64,000 nucleotides of DNA from an uncultured Eubacteriales bacterium (GTDB lineage: Bacteria; Bacillota; Clostridia; Saccharofermentanales; UBA5734). This document shows positions 27,361-35,392 of the stretch, one piece after another (within the stretch, counting starts at the first letter, position 1; every line of letters begins with the position of its first letter). A program made the position numbers and the translations under genes. The stretch lies in NCBI GenBank assembly GCA_903835065.1, contig CAILLO010000008.1:1-64000 (forward strand), given 5' to 3'. Under the pieces are notes generated by a model that made no database searches, was not told the DNA's origin, and saw only the letters and a list, made by a program, of their open reading frames with translations.

Positions 27361-27389
27361 ATAATGCCACGGCTTGCGTCCGGCTTCAA
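27361..27389 (-). promoter_or_regulatory. Possible leuS promoter
   Basis: On the minus strand, -35 TTGAAG (27389-27384), a 17-base spacer, and -10 CATTAT (27366-27361). The -35 box overlaps the end of the TraX-like gene. Moderate match only. Confidence 0.4.
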
Positions 27390-28240
27390 GCCTTGAGGAG
27401 CGAATTGAGGAAGACCAGCAGCGCGAAGTGGACGGGATAGAACACGTAGAAGAAGTACTTCTGCGCCCGAGTGGGGCGCTTGTCCCTCCAGGGGATCCAG
27501 AGCAGCGGCAGCGCGAGCACGGAGAAGATCTCGATCCAGTAGTTCAGGCCGAGCCCGATCCAGCCGATGTTCAGGAGGAGGAAGCCGATTCCCTGCACGA
27601 CCCGCCTTTCGGAGCCGAAGGCATCCTCACCCTCGGAGGGCACCGGATGCATCCGGAGGGGGATGTAGAACACGAGGACGGCCAGCAGCCCGAAGTAGTC
27701 GTAGTCGGACTTCAACCAACCCACGGCGAAGAAGGAAAGGACGACCAGCCCCATGCCGAGCGGGATGCCGAGGAGAGGCGGGAAGGAGAGGCCACCGGGG
27801 TTGAAGCGCACGTCGAAGCGCTGCGAGCCGCCCGGCGCGGCGCCTACCAGGCGGAGGGTCGCGATGCGGTCGCGGTAGGAGCGCAGGGCGATCTCGATGC
27901 CGCCGAGCATGAGGATCGCGAAGGTGAAGGTCACCATCACGTTGGTCCAGGAGGACAGGTCGATGTGGTCCCAGGCATGGGAGGTCTGGAAGTGCGTCAG
28001 GTAGGCGGTCCCCTTGATCAGCAGCTCCGTCGCGACCGCGAAGAGGGCCATCCGCAGGAAGTATCGGTAGGGACTGCGCGTGCGCGTGAAGCCGACCGCG
28101 ATCCCGTACGCGAAGACCGGGAAGGCGAGGCGGCCGACGATCCGCATGGCCCAGTAGAGGAGCGGGTGGACCGAGTGGTCGACGAGGAAGACGCCGGAGT
28201 GGTCGATCAGCATGAAGAGACAGGCCAGGAGCTTGAGCAA
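27386..28240 (-). CDS. TraX-family membrane protein
   Basis: A 284-residue polytopic protein. The N-terminal KLLACLFMLIDHSG, the central hydrophobic segments and the C-terminal KYFFYVFYPVHFALL match the TraX family. F-plasmid TraX acetylates pilin, but chromosomal relatives in Firmicutes have unknown substrates and probably act as membrane acyltransferases. The start is TTG 28240, chosen because AGAGGAGG lies six bases upstream and the sequence then reads MLKLLAC as in the family. A promoter is predicted at 28292-28320. It lies upstream of leuS on the same strand. Confidence 0.85.
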   Translation of the reverse strand: MLKLLACLFMLIDHSGVFLVDHSVHPLLYWAMRIVGRLAFPVFAYGIAVGFTRTRSPYRYFLRMALFAVATELLIKGTAYLTHFQTSHAWDHIDLSSWTNVMVTFTFAILMLGGIEIALRSYRDRIATLRLVGAAPGGSQRFDVRFNPGGLSFPPLLGIPLGMGLVVLSFFAVGWLKSDYDYFGLLAVLVFYIPLRMHPVPSEGEDAFGSERRVVQGIGFLLLNIGWIGLGLNYWIEIFSVLALPLLWIPWRDKRPTRAQKYFFYVFYPVHFALLVFLNSLLKA

Positions 28241-28272
28241 GGGGCGCCTCCTCTTCCGCGTCGCGGGACTCG

Positions 28273-28301
28273 TTGAATTCGGGGCGGTTGTATTGTATCA
28301 T
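28273..28301 (+). promoter_or_regulatory. Predicted mreB promoter
   Basis: -35 TTGAAT (28273-28278), a 17-base spacer and -10 TATCAT (28296-28301), about 80 bases before the start. It overlaps the opposing promoter at 28292-28320. Confidence 0.6.
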
Positions 28302-28320
28302 CATTAGGCATTTGGTACAA
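28292..28320 (-). promoter_or_regulatory. Predicted promoter of the TraX-family gene
   Basis: On the minus strand, -35 TTGTAC (28320-28315), a 17-base spacer and -10 TACAAT (28297-28292). The -10 boxes of the two opposing promoters overlap, so only one polymerase could occupy the site at a time. Confidence 0.6.
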
Positions 28321-28325
28321 AACGG

Positions 28326-28352
28326 CCGGTCGCCCCGAAGCGGGGGACCCGG
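28326..28352 (+). other. Hairpin in the mreB 5' leader
   Basis: GGTC-CCCC pairs with GGGG-GACC around the loop GAAGC, with one bulged G. It lies between the promoter and the ribosome site of mreB. There is no T-run, so it is not a terminator; it could affect RNA stability. Role unknown. Confidence 0.3.
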
Positions 28353-28382
28353 TCGCAAAGATAGGAAAGAAGGGCTTTTCAC

Positions 28383-29393
28383 ATGAACCTCGGACTCGAT
28401 ATCGGCATCGACCTCGGCACCGCGACCGTCCTGATCTACGTCAAGGGCAGGGGGATCGTCCTGCGCGAGCCCTCCGTCGTGGCCGTGAACTCGCGTTCGG
28501 GCAAGGTCCTCGCCGTCGGCGAGGAGGCTCACATGATGCTCGGCCGCACGCCCGGCATGATCGAGGCGATCCGCCCCCTCCGCGACGGCGTGATCTCCGA
28601 CTTCAAGGTGACCGAAGTGATGCTGCGCGAGTTCATCCACCGCGTCATGACCGGCGGCCTGAGCCGCTACTTCAAGCCCAGGATCATGGTCTGCGTCCCC
28701 AGCATCATCACCCCCGTCGAGCAGCGCGCCGTCGAGGACGCGTGCCGCAACGCCGGCGCCAAGGACGTCTTCATCATCCAGGAGCCGATCGCCGCCGCAA
28801 TCGGAGCCGGCATCGACATTTCCAAGCCCTGCGGCAGCATGATCGTGGATATCGGCGGCGGCACCGCCGACATCGCCGTGATCTCCCTCTACCAGCCCGT
28901 CGTCTCGCACTCGATCAAGGTCGCCGGCGACCGCTTCGACGAGGCCGTCGTCAAGTTCGTCCGCCGCCGCCACAACGTCCTGATCGGCGAGCGCACGGCC
29001 GAGGAGCTCAAGATCCACATCGGTTGCGCCTTCCCGCGCGACCCCGAGGTCACCATGGACGTCCACGGCCGCAACCTGATCACCGGCCTGCCCGCGATGG
29101 TCACGATCAGCTCGACCGAGATGCTCGAGGCCCTCGAGGAGCCCGTCGAACAGATCTACGAGGCGATCCACTCCGTCCTCGAGCGCACCCCGCCCGAACT
29201 GATGGCCGACATCAGCGAGCGCGGCATCGTGCTGACCGGTGGCGGCGCCCTGCTCCACGGCCTCGAAAAAATGCTGTCGCACAAGATCGGCATCGACGTC
29301 GTCGTCGCGGACGACGCGATCTCCTGCGTCGCGATCGGCACCGGCCGCGCCTTGAATATTCTCGAGCGCATGCTCCAGTCCGGCACGGACTGA
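28383..29393 (+). CDS. mreB: Rod-shape-determining actin homologue (MreB/Mbl)
   Basis: Forms membrane-associated filaments that guide lateral wall synthesis. The 336-residue protein has the actin-fold phosphate-1 loop IGIDLGTATVLIYV, the phosphate-2 loop VDIGGGTADIAVIS, and the adenosine motif LTGGGALLHGLE. Length is normal. A GAAGG site precedes the ATG. mreC and mreD do not follow, so this is a stand-alone gene; such isolated copies in Firmicutes are often Mbl or MreBH paralogues. A strong intrinsic terminator follows at 29422-29451. Its presence suggests a rod-shaped or elongating cell. Confidence 0.93.
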   Translation: MNLGLDIGIDLGTATVLIYVKGRGIVLREPSVVAVNSRSGKVLAVGEEAHMMLGRTPGMIEAIRPLRDGVISDFKVTEVMLREFIHRVMTGGLSRYFKPRIMVCVPSIITPVEQRAVEDACRNAGAKDVFIIQEPIAAAIGAGIDISKPCGSMIVDIGGGTADIAVISLYQPVVSHSIKVAGDRFDEAVVKFVRRRHNVLIGERTAEELKIHIGCAFPRDPEVTMDVHGRNLITGLPAMVTISSTEMLEALEEPVEQIYEAIHSVLERTPPELMADISERGIVLTGGGALLHGLEKMLSHKIGIDVVVADDAISCVAIGTGRALNILERMLQSGTD

Positions 29394-29421
29394 TTCCCGG
29401 GCCGGGACGCTTCTCCGGATG

Positions 29422-29451
29422 GGCGGAGGCCGCTGCGGCCTCCGCCTTTTT
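29422..29451 (+). terminator. Intrinsic terminator after mreB
   Basis: A 12-base inverted repeat (GGCGGAGGCCGC and its complement) with a minimal loop is followed directly by five T residues, 28 bases after the mreB stop. Confidence 0.9.
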
Positions 29452-29525
29452 CGCGCGCTTTGCAGGATTCCGTCGGAAAATGCCGGAAAGGTCCTGCCGA
29501 AGCGCCCCCGATGGCCGGTTCCGGC

Positions 29526-29555
29526 TTGACGCGGCGTCGAAGCGGGGGCTATAAT
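29526..29555 (+). promoter_or_regulatory. Predicted rho promoter
   Basis: -35 TTGACG (29526-29531), an 18-base spacer and a perfect -10 TATAAT (29550-29555). Transcription would start near 29562, giving a leader of about 130 bases. That leader is C/T-rich and G-poor, a composition suited to Rho binding and hence to autogenous control. Confidence 0.75.
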
Positions 29556-29691
29556 CAAGCCGATTTCTGTGCCCCATCGACGGGCCCCCTCTTTTCCAGA
29601 AGCCCCTCCACCGCGTCCCTTTCTTCCTCCGCGCATTCTGCGCGCCTTCCGCGCGGTCCGAGGACCTGCCCTCCCATTCCGAGGTGCCTTC

Positions 29692-31878
29692 ATGCCCGAT
29701 CACCATTTCGACCAGAAGAGCCGCGACGACCTCGTGATCGTCGCGAAGCTCGCCGCGCTCCGCGCCCCCGAAGAACTGGAACGGCTCTCCAAGCCCGAAC
29801 TCGTCGACCTCCTCGTGCGCGCCGAGACCTCGACCGCCGCGGAGGCCCCCGCTGCAGCTCCGAAGAAGCGCGGCCGCCCGCGCGCTGCCGCCATTGCTCC
29901 CACCGAGTCCGCACCGCCCGCCGCGGTCGTCGTGGAGACGGCCCCCGTCGAGGCGGTCCCGGCACCCGTGCCTGCCTCCGAAGCGACGAAGCGCCGTCCG
30001 CTGGGTCCCCGCGTGGGCCGCGGGCACCGCCCGGCCGCTGTGCTGGAACCCGTCGCCGGATCCGCCGCCGAGGCGCCTTCCGCCCCTCCTGTCGTCTCCG
30101 CCGACCGACCGGAGCCCGTCGCGACGGCCGGCATGCCCGACCAGGTTGCCGAACCCGCCGCATCCTCCGGGTCCTCCGATGACTCCGATGCCGCCGTATC
30201 CAGCGAAGCCGCCGCCCCCGCGACCGAGACCGCGTCCGCCCCCGCTGCGGCCCCGGACGGCCCCCGGCCCGACGCCCCGCACCGTCCCGACCGCGGCCCC
30301 CGCGCCGCGCACGTGCGCCCCGGCCGTCCCGAGCGGACCCCCGGCGGCGTCCCCGACGCGAACCGCCACCCCGGCCGTCCCGTCGAGCCCGCCCGCCGCC
30401 CGGCCCCTACGGACCGCCGCCCGGGACGCCACGATGAGCAGCGCGGCCGAGGCGACCGCAACCGCTCCCCCCAGCGCGGCAACGACCGTGGCCAGGCCCA
30501 GCGGATTGCACCGAGCACGCTGCCGTCCGCGGACTACGCCGACGAGGACTACCGCGAACTCGAGGCGACCGCCTACGAAGGCGCCGAGGCCGACGCCCGC
30601 GCCGCGCAGGAAGGGGAGGAGGGCGCCCGCCGTCCCCAGCTCGAGTCGGGCGAGACCGTCGTGGGCATCCTCGAACTGATGCCCGACGGCTACGGGTTCC
30701 TCCGCCGCGAGAACTACCTGCAGGGCAACAAGGACATCTACGTACCGCCCCAGTACATCCGGCGCTTCAACCTGCGCAACGGCGACCACATCTCCGGCCC
30801 CGGCAAGGTGCAACGCGAGAGCGACCGCTTCCAGGCCCTGCTCTACATCAAGGAAGTCAACGGGCAACCGCCGGAGAACATGATCAAGCGCCCGTCGTTC
30901 GACAAGCTCACCCCGATCTACCCGGACCAGCGCTTCCGTCTCGAGACGGTCCGCAACGAGCTCTCGACGCGCATCATCGACCTGGTCTCGCCGATCGGCA
31001 AGGGCCAGCGCGGCATGATCGTGTCCCCTCCGAAGGCCGGCAAGACGATCCTCCTGCAGAAGGTCGCGAACGCGATCTCGAAGAACAACCCCGAGGCCAA
31101 GCTGATCGTCCTGCTGATCGACGAGCGCCCCGAGGAAGTCACGGACATGCAGCGCTCGATCAACGGCGAGGTCGTGTACTCCACCTTCGACAAGTCGCCC
31201 GAGAACCACGTGAAGGTCGCGGAACTCGTGCTCGACCGCGCGATGCGCCTCGTCGAGCTGGGCCAGGACGTCGTGATCCTGATGGACAGCATGACCCGCC
31301 TCGCCCGCGCCTACAACCTGACGATCAACCCGACCGGCAGGACGCTCTCCGGCGGCCTCGACCCGGGCGCCCTCCAGGGCCCGAAGCGCTTCTTCGGCGC
31401 GGCCCGCAACATCGAGTTCGGCGGCAGCCTCACCATCATCGCGACCTCCCTGATCGAGACCGGCTCCCGCATGGACGAGGTGATCTTCGAGGAGTTCAAG
31501 GGGACGGGCAACATGGAGCTCGTGCTCGACCGCAAGCTCTCCGAGAAGCGGATCTTCCCGGCCATCGACATCAACAAATCCGGCACGCGCCGCGAGGAAC
31601 TGCTGCTGACCTCCCGCGAGCTCGACGCCGTCTGGACCATCCGCAAGGCGTTCAGCCAGCTCGATACCGCGGCCGTCACCGAGATGATCATCAACCTGCT
31701 GCTCAAGACCACGGACAACGGCCACTTCGTGCAGTCCGTCAACGTGACGCTGAACGACAAGGCGGTCTTCGACGCGATGCGCGGCACCCGGCCGGGCTCG
31801 AACGGCGGCCCGGCCAACGGCGGCGGCTACGGCCCGGGCAACGGCGCCGGCTACGGCCGCAACGGGATGGACGATTGA
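29692..31878 (+). CDS. rho: Transcription termination factor Rho with long low-complexity N-terminal region
   Basis: Hexameric RNA helicase that ends transcription. The 728-residue product is much longer than the 419 of E. coli Rho. Residues 1-45 are the N-terminal helical subdomain ([22 protein letters not shown]). Residues about 46-310 are Ala/Pro/Arg-rich, first acidic-neutral, then RGRGDRNR-like and basic. From about 320 there is the cold-shock-like RNA-binding fold ([12 protein letters not shown]), then the RecA core with Walker [13 protein letters not shown], Walker [17 protein letters not shown] and the Q-loop. The C-terminus carries a Gly/Asn-rich tail of about 30 residues. The start at 29692 is supported by a GAGG site. 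Such inserts are known in Actinobacteria and some Firmicutes. Confidence 0.95.
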   Translation: MPDHHFDQKSRDDLVIVAKLAALRAPEELERLSKPELVDLLVRAETSTAAEAPAAAPKKRGRPRAAAIAPTESAPPAAVVVETAPVEAVPAPVPASEATKRRPLGPRVGRGHRPAAVLEPVAGSAAEAPSAPPVVSADRPEPVATAGMPDQVAEPAASSGSSDDSDAAVSSEAAAPATETASAPAAAPDGPRPDAPHRPDRGPRAAHVRPGRPERTPGGVPDANRHPGRPVEPARRPAPTDRRPGRHDEQRGRGDRNRSPQRGNDRGQAQRIAPSTLPSADYADEDYRELEATAYEGAEADARAAQEGEEGARRPQLESGETVVGILELMPDGYGFLRRENYLQGNKDIYVPPQYIRRFNLRNGDHISGPGKVQRESDRFQALLYIKEVNGQPPENMIKRPSFDKLTPIYPDQRFRLETVRNELSTRIIDLVSPIGKGQRGMIVSPPKAGKTILLQKVANAISKNNPEAKLIVLLIDERPEEVTDMQRSINGEVVYSTFDKSPENHVKVAELVLDRAMRLVELGQDVVILMDSMTRLARAYNLTINPTGRTLSGGLDPGALQGPKRFFGAARNIEFGGSLTIIATSLIETGSRMDEVIFEEFKGTGNMELVLDRKLSEKRIFPAIDINKSGTRREELLLTSRELDAVWTIRKAFSQLDTAAVTEMIINLLLKTTDNGHFVQSVNVTLNDKAVFDAMRGTRPGSNGGPANGGGYGPGNGAGYGRNGMDD

Positions 31879-31904
31879 CACCTCCTCCGGCCGCGTTGTA
31901 TACT
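31875..31904 (+). promoter_or_regulatory. Predicted rpmE promoter
   Basis: Consensus -35 TTGACA (31875-31880), an 18-base spacer and -10 TATACT (31899-31904). The -35 box contains the rho stop codon, so rpmE has its own strong promoter embedded in the end of rho. Confidence 0.75.
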
Positions 31905-31909
31905 TCCTT

Positions 31910-31979
31910 CGCGTCCCCAGAGACGCGATCCTGTCCGGCATACGTGGCGAGGCAAAGCGCGAGGCTACGCGCCGGAACA
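31910..31979 (+). promoter_or_regulatory. Structured rpmE leader, possible r-protein autoregulatory element
   Basis: The leader begins with a hairpin CGCGTC-CCCAGA-GACGCG (31910-31927). A larger stem follows, pairing CCGGC (31935-31939) with GCCGG (31971-31975), just before the ribosome site. An alternative pairing, GGCG (31946-31949) with CGCC (31970-31973), would compete with it. L31 leaders with autogenous control are known in other bacteria, but I cannot match this to a named family. Confidence 0.35.
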
Positions 31980-31995
31980 CGACAAGGAGTACCAG

Positions 31996-32202
31996 ATGAA
32001 AGACGGAATCCACCCCAAGTACGGTAAAGCGGTCGTCAAGTGCGCCTGCGGCGAAACCTTCGAGACCGGTTCGGTCCGCCCCGCGCTGCACGTCGACGTC
32101 TGCTCGAAGTGCCACCCCTTCTTCACGGGTCGCCAGAAGCTGATGGACGTCGGCGGACGGGTCGACAAGTTCAAGAAGAGGATGGACCAGAACCAGAAGT
32201 AG
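31996..32202 (+). CDS. rpmE: Ribosomal protein bL31, zinc-binding form
   Basis: A 68-residue component of the large ribosomal subunit near the inter-subunit bridge. It keeps the zinc-binding cysteines (CACG near residue 16 and CSKCHPF near 36-39), so it is the C+ form used under zinc-replete conditions. The N-terminal MKDGIHPKY is the usual bL31 start. An AAGGAG site precedes the ATG. It has its own promoter and terminator and sits between rho and DUF1385, a common Firmicute order. Confidence 0.96.
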   Translation: MKDGIHPKYGKAVVKCACGETFETGSVRPALHVDVCSKCHPFFTGRQKLMDVGGRVDKFKKRMDQNQK

Positions 32203-32235
32203 ACCGCAGGGACATCGGACCCGGAGTCGAAACCA

Positions 32236-32270
32236 GGGAGGGGCTGACGATATGTCTGCCCCTCCTTTTG
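32236..32270 (+). terminator. Intrinsic terminator after rpmE
   Basis: The stem GGAGGGGC (32237-32244) pairs with GCCCCTCC (32258-32265) around a 13-base loop and is followed by TTTTG. It separates rpmE from the DUF1385/prmC genes. Confidence 0.75.
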
Positions 32271-32317
32271 TTCCCGGCACCGCCAGGCGGCCGGGGAAGA
32301 TCAAGGAGAATCACCCC

Positions 32318-33355
32318 ATGGCGAAGAAGACCACGATCGGCGGACAGGCCCTTCTCGAAGGCCTCATGATGGTCGGCCCCGAGCGGGTCGCGATGGCCGT
32401 GCGCAAGGCCGACGGAGAGATCGTCGTCGAGGAGTGGCCGGCCGGGAACCTCTCGAAGGCCGCGAAGATCCCGTTCGTCCGCGGCAGCGTCCGCCTGTTC
32501 CACCAGCTGGTCACCGGCACGAAGACCTTGATGCGGTCGGCCGATTACATCGAGGAGGCCCTCGAGAAGCCCGCGACGCCGGAACCCGTGGCCGCCGTCG
32601 AGGCCGACGCGCCTGTCGTCGATGCCGCCGCGGTCTCCTCGGCATCGCCGGCGGAATCCGCCGAGAAGCCCGAGAAGAAGCCGGGCCGCCTCGAGCAGTA
32701 CCTGGAGAAGCACACGGAGGTCGTCCTCTACGGGTCCGTGGTCCTCGGCCTCGCCTTCAGCGTCGGCCTGTTCTACTTCCTGCCCTGGATGCTCGTGTTC
32801 CTCGTGCCGCCGCTCAAGGCGCTCAACGCCAGCAAGGTCTTCTCCGACAAGATCCTCCTGAACCTCTGCGTCGGACTCGTGCGCATCGCGATCTTCATCC
32901 TCTATCTGTACCTCACGTCGCTGATGAAGGACATCCGCCGCGTCTGGATGTACCACGGCGCCGAGCACAAGACGATCCACTGCTACGAGAACGGCCTGCC
33001 CCTGACCGTCGAGAACGTCCGGACCTTCTCCACGCGCCACCCGCGCTGCGGAACGTCCTTCCTCTTCATCGTCCTGATCGTCAGCATCGTCGTGTTCTCG
33101 TTCTTCACCTGGTGGTCGCCGGTCGTCAACCTGCTCGTCCACCTCGCCCTGCTCCCGGTCGTCGCGGGCATCGCCTTCGAGATCATCCGCTGGTCCGGCC
33201 GGCACGACAGGAACTTCCTCTCGCGCATCCTCTCCGCCCCCGGGCTCGCGCTGCAGGCCCTCACGACCCGCGAACCCGAGGACGCCATGCTCGAGGTCGC
33301 GATCCGCGCGACCGAGCGCGTGATCCCGGAGCGTTCGGACGCCGATGTCTGGTGA
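32318..33355 (+). CDS. DUF1385 (YqhQ-like) membrane protein
   Basis: A 345-residue integral membrane protein of unknown function, widely conserved in Firmicutes next to prmC. The family N-terminus IGGQALLEGLMMVGPE is present, as is the conserved loop YHGAEHKTIHCYENG and the later RHPRCGTSFLF. About five hydrophobic segments follow residue 140. An Ala/Glu/Pro-rich insert (about residues 85-125) separates the N-terminal domain from the membrane part. ATG 32318 has AAGGAG upstream. It overlaps prmC by 11 bases. Confidence 0.9.
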   Translation: MAKKTTIGGQALLEGLMMVGPERVAMAVRKADGEIVVEEWPAGNLSKAAKIPFVRGSVRLFHQLVTGTKTLMRSADYIEEALEKPATPEPVAAVEADAPVVDAAAVSSASPAESAEKPEKKPGRLEQYLEKHTEVVLYGSVVLGLAFSVGLFYFLPWMLVFLVPPLKALNASKVFSDKILLNLCVGLVRIAIFILYLYLTSLMKDIRRVWMYHGAEHKTIHCYENGLPLTVENVRTFSTRHPRCGTSFLFIVLIVSIVVFSFFTWWSPVVNLLVHLALLPVVAGIAFEIIRWSGRHDRNFLSRILSAPGLALQALTTREPEDAMLEVAIRATERVIPERSDADVW

Positions 33356-34256
33356 CGAAGCCCGTCCGACCGTCCTCTCCCGCAGCGCGGCCGCCGAAGC
33401 GGTCCTGAAGGACGCCGGCGTCGAGGACGCCCGCCGCGAGGCGGCCCGGCTCGCCGCCTGGGCGCTCGACGTCCCGCTCGCCCGCTATTATGCGATCCGC
33501 GACGAGGTCTTCCCCGAGGACCGGCTGCCCGCCTTCCTCGACGGCGTCCGCCGCCGCGCGCTGCGCGAGCCGTTCGCCTACATCACGGGCTCGTTCGGCT
33601 TCCACGGGCTCGACTTCGCCGTCGGCCCCGGCGTCCTGATCCCCCGGCCGGAGACGGAGCTCCTGGTGTCGTGCGCCCTCGAGGCCGGCCTCGCGCTGCC
33701 CGGCGACTCCGTCGACTTCCTCGACCTGTGCACGGGCAGCGGCTGCGTCGCGGTCTCGCTCGCGATCGCCCTGAAGGAGAAGGGGAGAACCCCTCACGCC
33801 GCCGCGACCGACGTCTCACCGGACGCGCTGAAGGTCGCCCGGGACAACGCCCACCGCCTCTCCCCCGGTCTCGACCTCGTGTTCCTGCTCGCCGACCTCG
33901 TGCCGCCGGAGGGCAGCCGATTCGACCTGCTCGTCTCGAACCCGCCGTACGTGCGGTCGGACGAGATCGCCCCGCTCGCCCCCGAGATCACCCGCTACGA
34001 GCCGCGCGAAGCGCTCGACGGCGGCCCCGACGGGTTGGCGTTCTACCGCCGCATCGTCGCGTCCGCACCGCGGTACCTCAAGGCCGGCGGCACCCTGCTC
34101 GTGGAGCACGGGTCCGACCAGGCCGAGGAGGTCCGCGCCCTGTTCGCCGCCGACCCGCTCTTCGAGGGGATCGGGACCCGGAACGACCTAGCGGGGAATC
34201 CGCGCGTCACCTTCGCCCGCGCCGCCTCCCCCTCCGACCTCCTCGAATCCCTCTAG
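33345..34256 (+). CDS. prmC: Peptide chain release factor N5-glutamine methyltransferase PrmC (HemK)
   Basis: Methylates the GGQ glutamine of release factors using S-adenosylmethionine. The 303-residue product has an N-terminal helical bundle, [14 protein letters not shown], the SAM-binding [16 protein letters not shown], and the diagnostic VSNPPYV motif that holds the glutamine. It starts inside the end of the DUF1385 gene (ATG 33345) and is translationally coupled to it. prfA, often adjacent, is not seen here. Confidence 0.94.
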   Translation: MSGDEARPTVLSRSAAAEAVLKDAGVEDARREAARLAAWALDVPLARYYAIRDEVFPEDRLPAFLDGVRRRALREPFAYITGSFGFHGLDFAVGPGVLIPRPETELLVSCALEAGLALPGDSVDFLDLCTGSGCVAVSLAIALKEKGRTPHAAATDVSPDALKVARDNAHRLSPGLDLVFLLADLVPPEGSRFDLLVSNPPYVRSDEIAPLAPEITRYEPREALDGGPDGLAFYRRIVASAPRYLKAGGTLLVEHGSDQAEEVRALFAADPLFEGIGTRNDLAGNPRVTFARAASPSDLLESL

Positions 34257-34278
34257 CGGGACCGAAAGGAGCGCGACC

Positions 34279-34485
34279 GTGGGCAATCCCTTCGAGCTGT
34301 ATCCCTTCCAGGCCGGCGAGCGCGTGAAGACGCGCAAGGCGCACCCGTGCGGCGGGACCGCGTGGGAGGTCGTCCGCGCCGGGGAGGACATCCGCATCCG
34401 CTGCGAGACCTGCGGACACTACGTGTCGCTCGGGCGGCGCGATTTCGAGAAATCCGTCAAGGAGATCCTGAAGAAGGCTCCGTAG
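34279..34485 (+). CDS. DUF951 small protein
   Basis: A 68-residue protein with the family pattern [19 protein letters not shown] then [16 protein letters not shown]. Three cysteines suggest a small metal-binding or OB-like fold. The function is unknown; the family is common in Firmicutes near translation or DNA-maintenance genes. The start is GTG 34279 with AAAGGAG well spaced upstream, 22 bases after prmC, so it probably ends that operon. Confidence 0.88.
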   Translation: MGNPFELYPFQAGERVKTRKAHPCGGTAWEVVRAGEDIRIRCETCGHYVSLGRRDFEKSVKEILKKAP

Positions 34486-34492
34486 CGGCGCG

Positions 34493-35233
34493 TCAGAAGT
34501 TCATCAGCTCGGACAGCTCCTGCTCTTCGCGCGCCCGGGCCAGCCGCTCGTTCGCGAACTCGACCAGCACCTGCTCGATGACCGCGTGTCCCGCTTCGTT
34601 CGGGTGGATGCCGTCCTCGCACAGCAGGGTGCGGTAGTCGCGGCGCTCGAGAAACGCGCGGCGCACGTCGATCACGCCGCAGCCCGTCTCGCGCGAAAGC
34701 TCCCAGACCGCCTGGTTGTAGCGCTCGTGCCAGCGATAGATCGTCTGCACGTCGCCGAGCCAGTGGAGGATATCCTTCGCGGAGAGTCCCCCGCGCACGA
34801 TCCAGGCGAAGTAGCGCCCGGCGTCGAGCGGCGGAAGGGTCATCAGGTAGACTTCGGTGCCGCGCGCGCGCAGCAGCTGGACCATCTCGCGGTAGACGTC
34901 GACGAACTGCACCAGCGTCGTCTTCGGGGCGTGCTCGCCGTCGGGCGTTTCCGCGACCTCCCGCCAGTCGAAGTCGCAGTCGTTGCCGCCGAACTCGAGC
35001 ACGGCGACGTCGCAGAACGGGTCGCTCTCGAGCGATCGCTTGAGGATCTCGCGCCCCTGGGCGACGGTGCAGCCGAATTTCGCGCGGTTCTCGAAAGTGA
35101 AGCCGAGACGCACGCTGGCGCCGGCGGCGAAGTTCTCGCGCAGCAGCACGTAGCGGCCGCGTTCCGCATCGAGCACGACGCCCTTCGCGACCGAATCCCC
35201 CCAGATGCCGACCCGTCTCTTCGTCTTTTCCAT
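34493..35233 (-). CDS. SGNH/GDSL-family hydrolase
   Basis: A 246-residue serine esterase-fold protein. Block I is GIWGDSVAKG (nucleophile Ser about 14), block III is FGGNDCDF, and block V is DGIHPNEAGH with the catalytic Asp and His. There is no signal peptide, so it is cytosolic. Likely substrates are esters such as acylated sugars or lysophospholipids; none can be named. It is convergent with the DUF951 gene and divergent from the DUF1836 regulator. Confidence 0.85.
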   Translation of the reverse strand: MEKTKRRVGIWGDSVAKGVVLDAERGRYVLLRENFAAGASVRLGFTFENRAKFGCTVAQGREILKRSLESDPFCDVAVLEFGGNDCDFDWREVAETPDGEHAPKTTLVQFVDVYREMVQLLRARGTEVYLMTLPPLDAGRYFAWIVRGGLSAKDILHWLGDVQTIYRWHERYNQAVWELSRETGCGVIDVRRAFLERRDYRTLLCEDGIHPNEAGHAVIEQVLVEFANERLARAREEQELSELMNF

Positions 35234-35245
35234 GGCTTCGCTCCC

Positions 35246-35260
35246 TTCACGTCGCGTGAA
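35246..35260. promoter_or_regulatory. Perfect palindrome in the SGNH hydrolase leader
   Basis: Inverted repeat TTCACG-TCG-CGTGAA, 13 bases upstream of the hydrolase start codon and overlapping its ribosome-site region. It could be a repressor operator or an mRNA hairpin that masks the site. The binding factor is unknown. Confidence 0.4.
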
Positions 35261-35331
35261 CCACGCATGACATAATTATGAATATGATGATACAACATAT
35301 AGATGCGATTACAAGAGGGTTGTGGGATAGA

Positions 35332-35360
35332 TTGCCATCGATTCGATGAATTGATACAAT
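35332..35360 (+). promoter_or_regulatory. Predicted promoter of the DUF1836 gene with internal palindrome
   Basis: -35 TTGCCA (35332-35337), a spacer of exactly 17 bases and -10 TACAAT (35355-35360). The palindrome CATCGA-T-TCGATG (35336-35348) occupies the -35 end and spacer, an ideal position for an autorepressor. The whole spacer 35261-35360 is far more AT-rich than its surroundings and also contains the palindrome CATAATTATG (35271-35280). Confidence 0.65.
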
Positions 35361-35392
35361 CGACATCACAATGACATGAGGAGGGGACGCGC

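Noticed and set aside
24389-27364. Plus-strand open frame of about 990 codons
   Set aside because: It is fully antisense to leuS and DUF5317 and lacks any family motif.
29691-29691. Upstream in-frame extension of Rho to 29569
   Set aside because: It would lie right after the promoter -10, has no ribosome site, and gives a Pro/Arg-rich peptide unlike Rho.
29212-32304. Minus-strand open frame of about 1,030 codons over rho and rpmE
   Set aside because: Rho and bL31 are unambiguous on the plus strand, and the antisense frame reads as low-complexity Gly/Arg/Asp.
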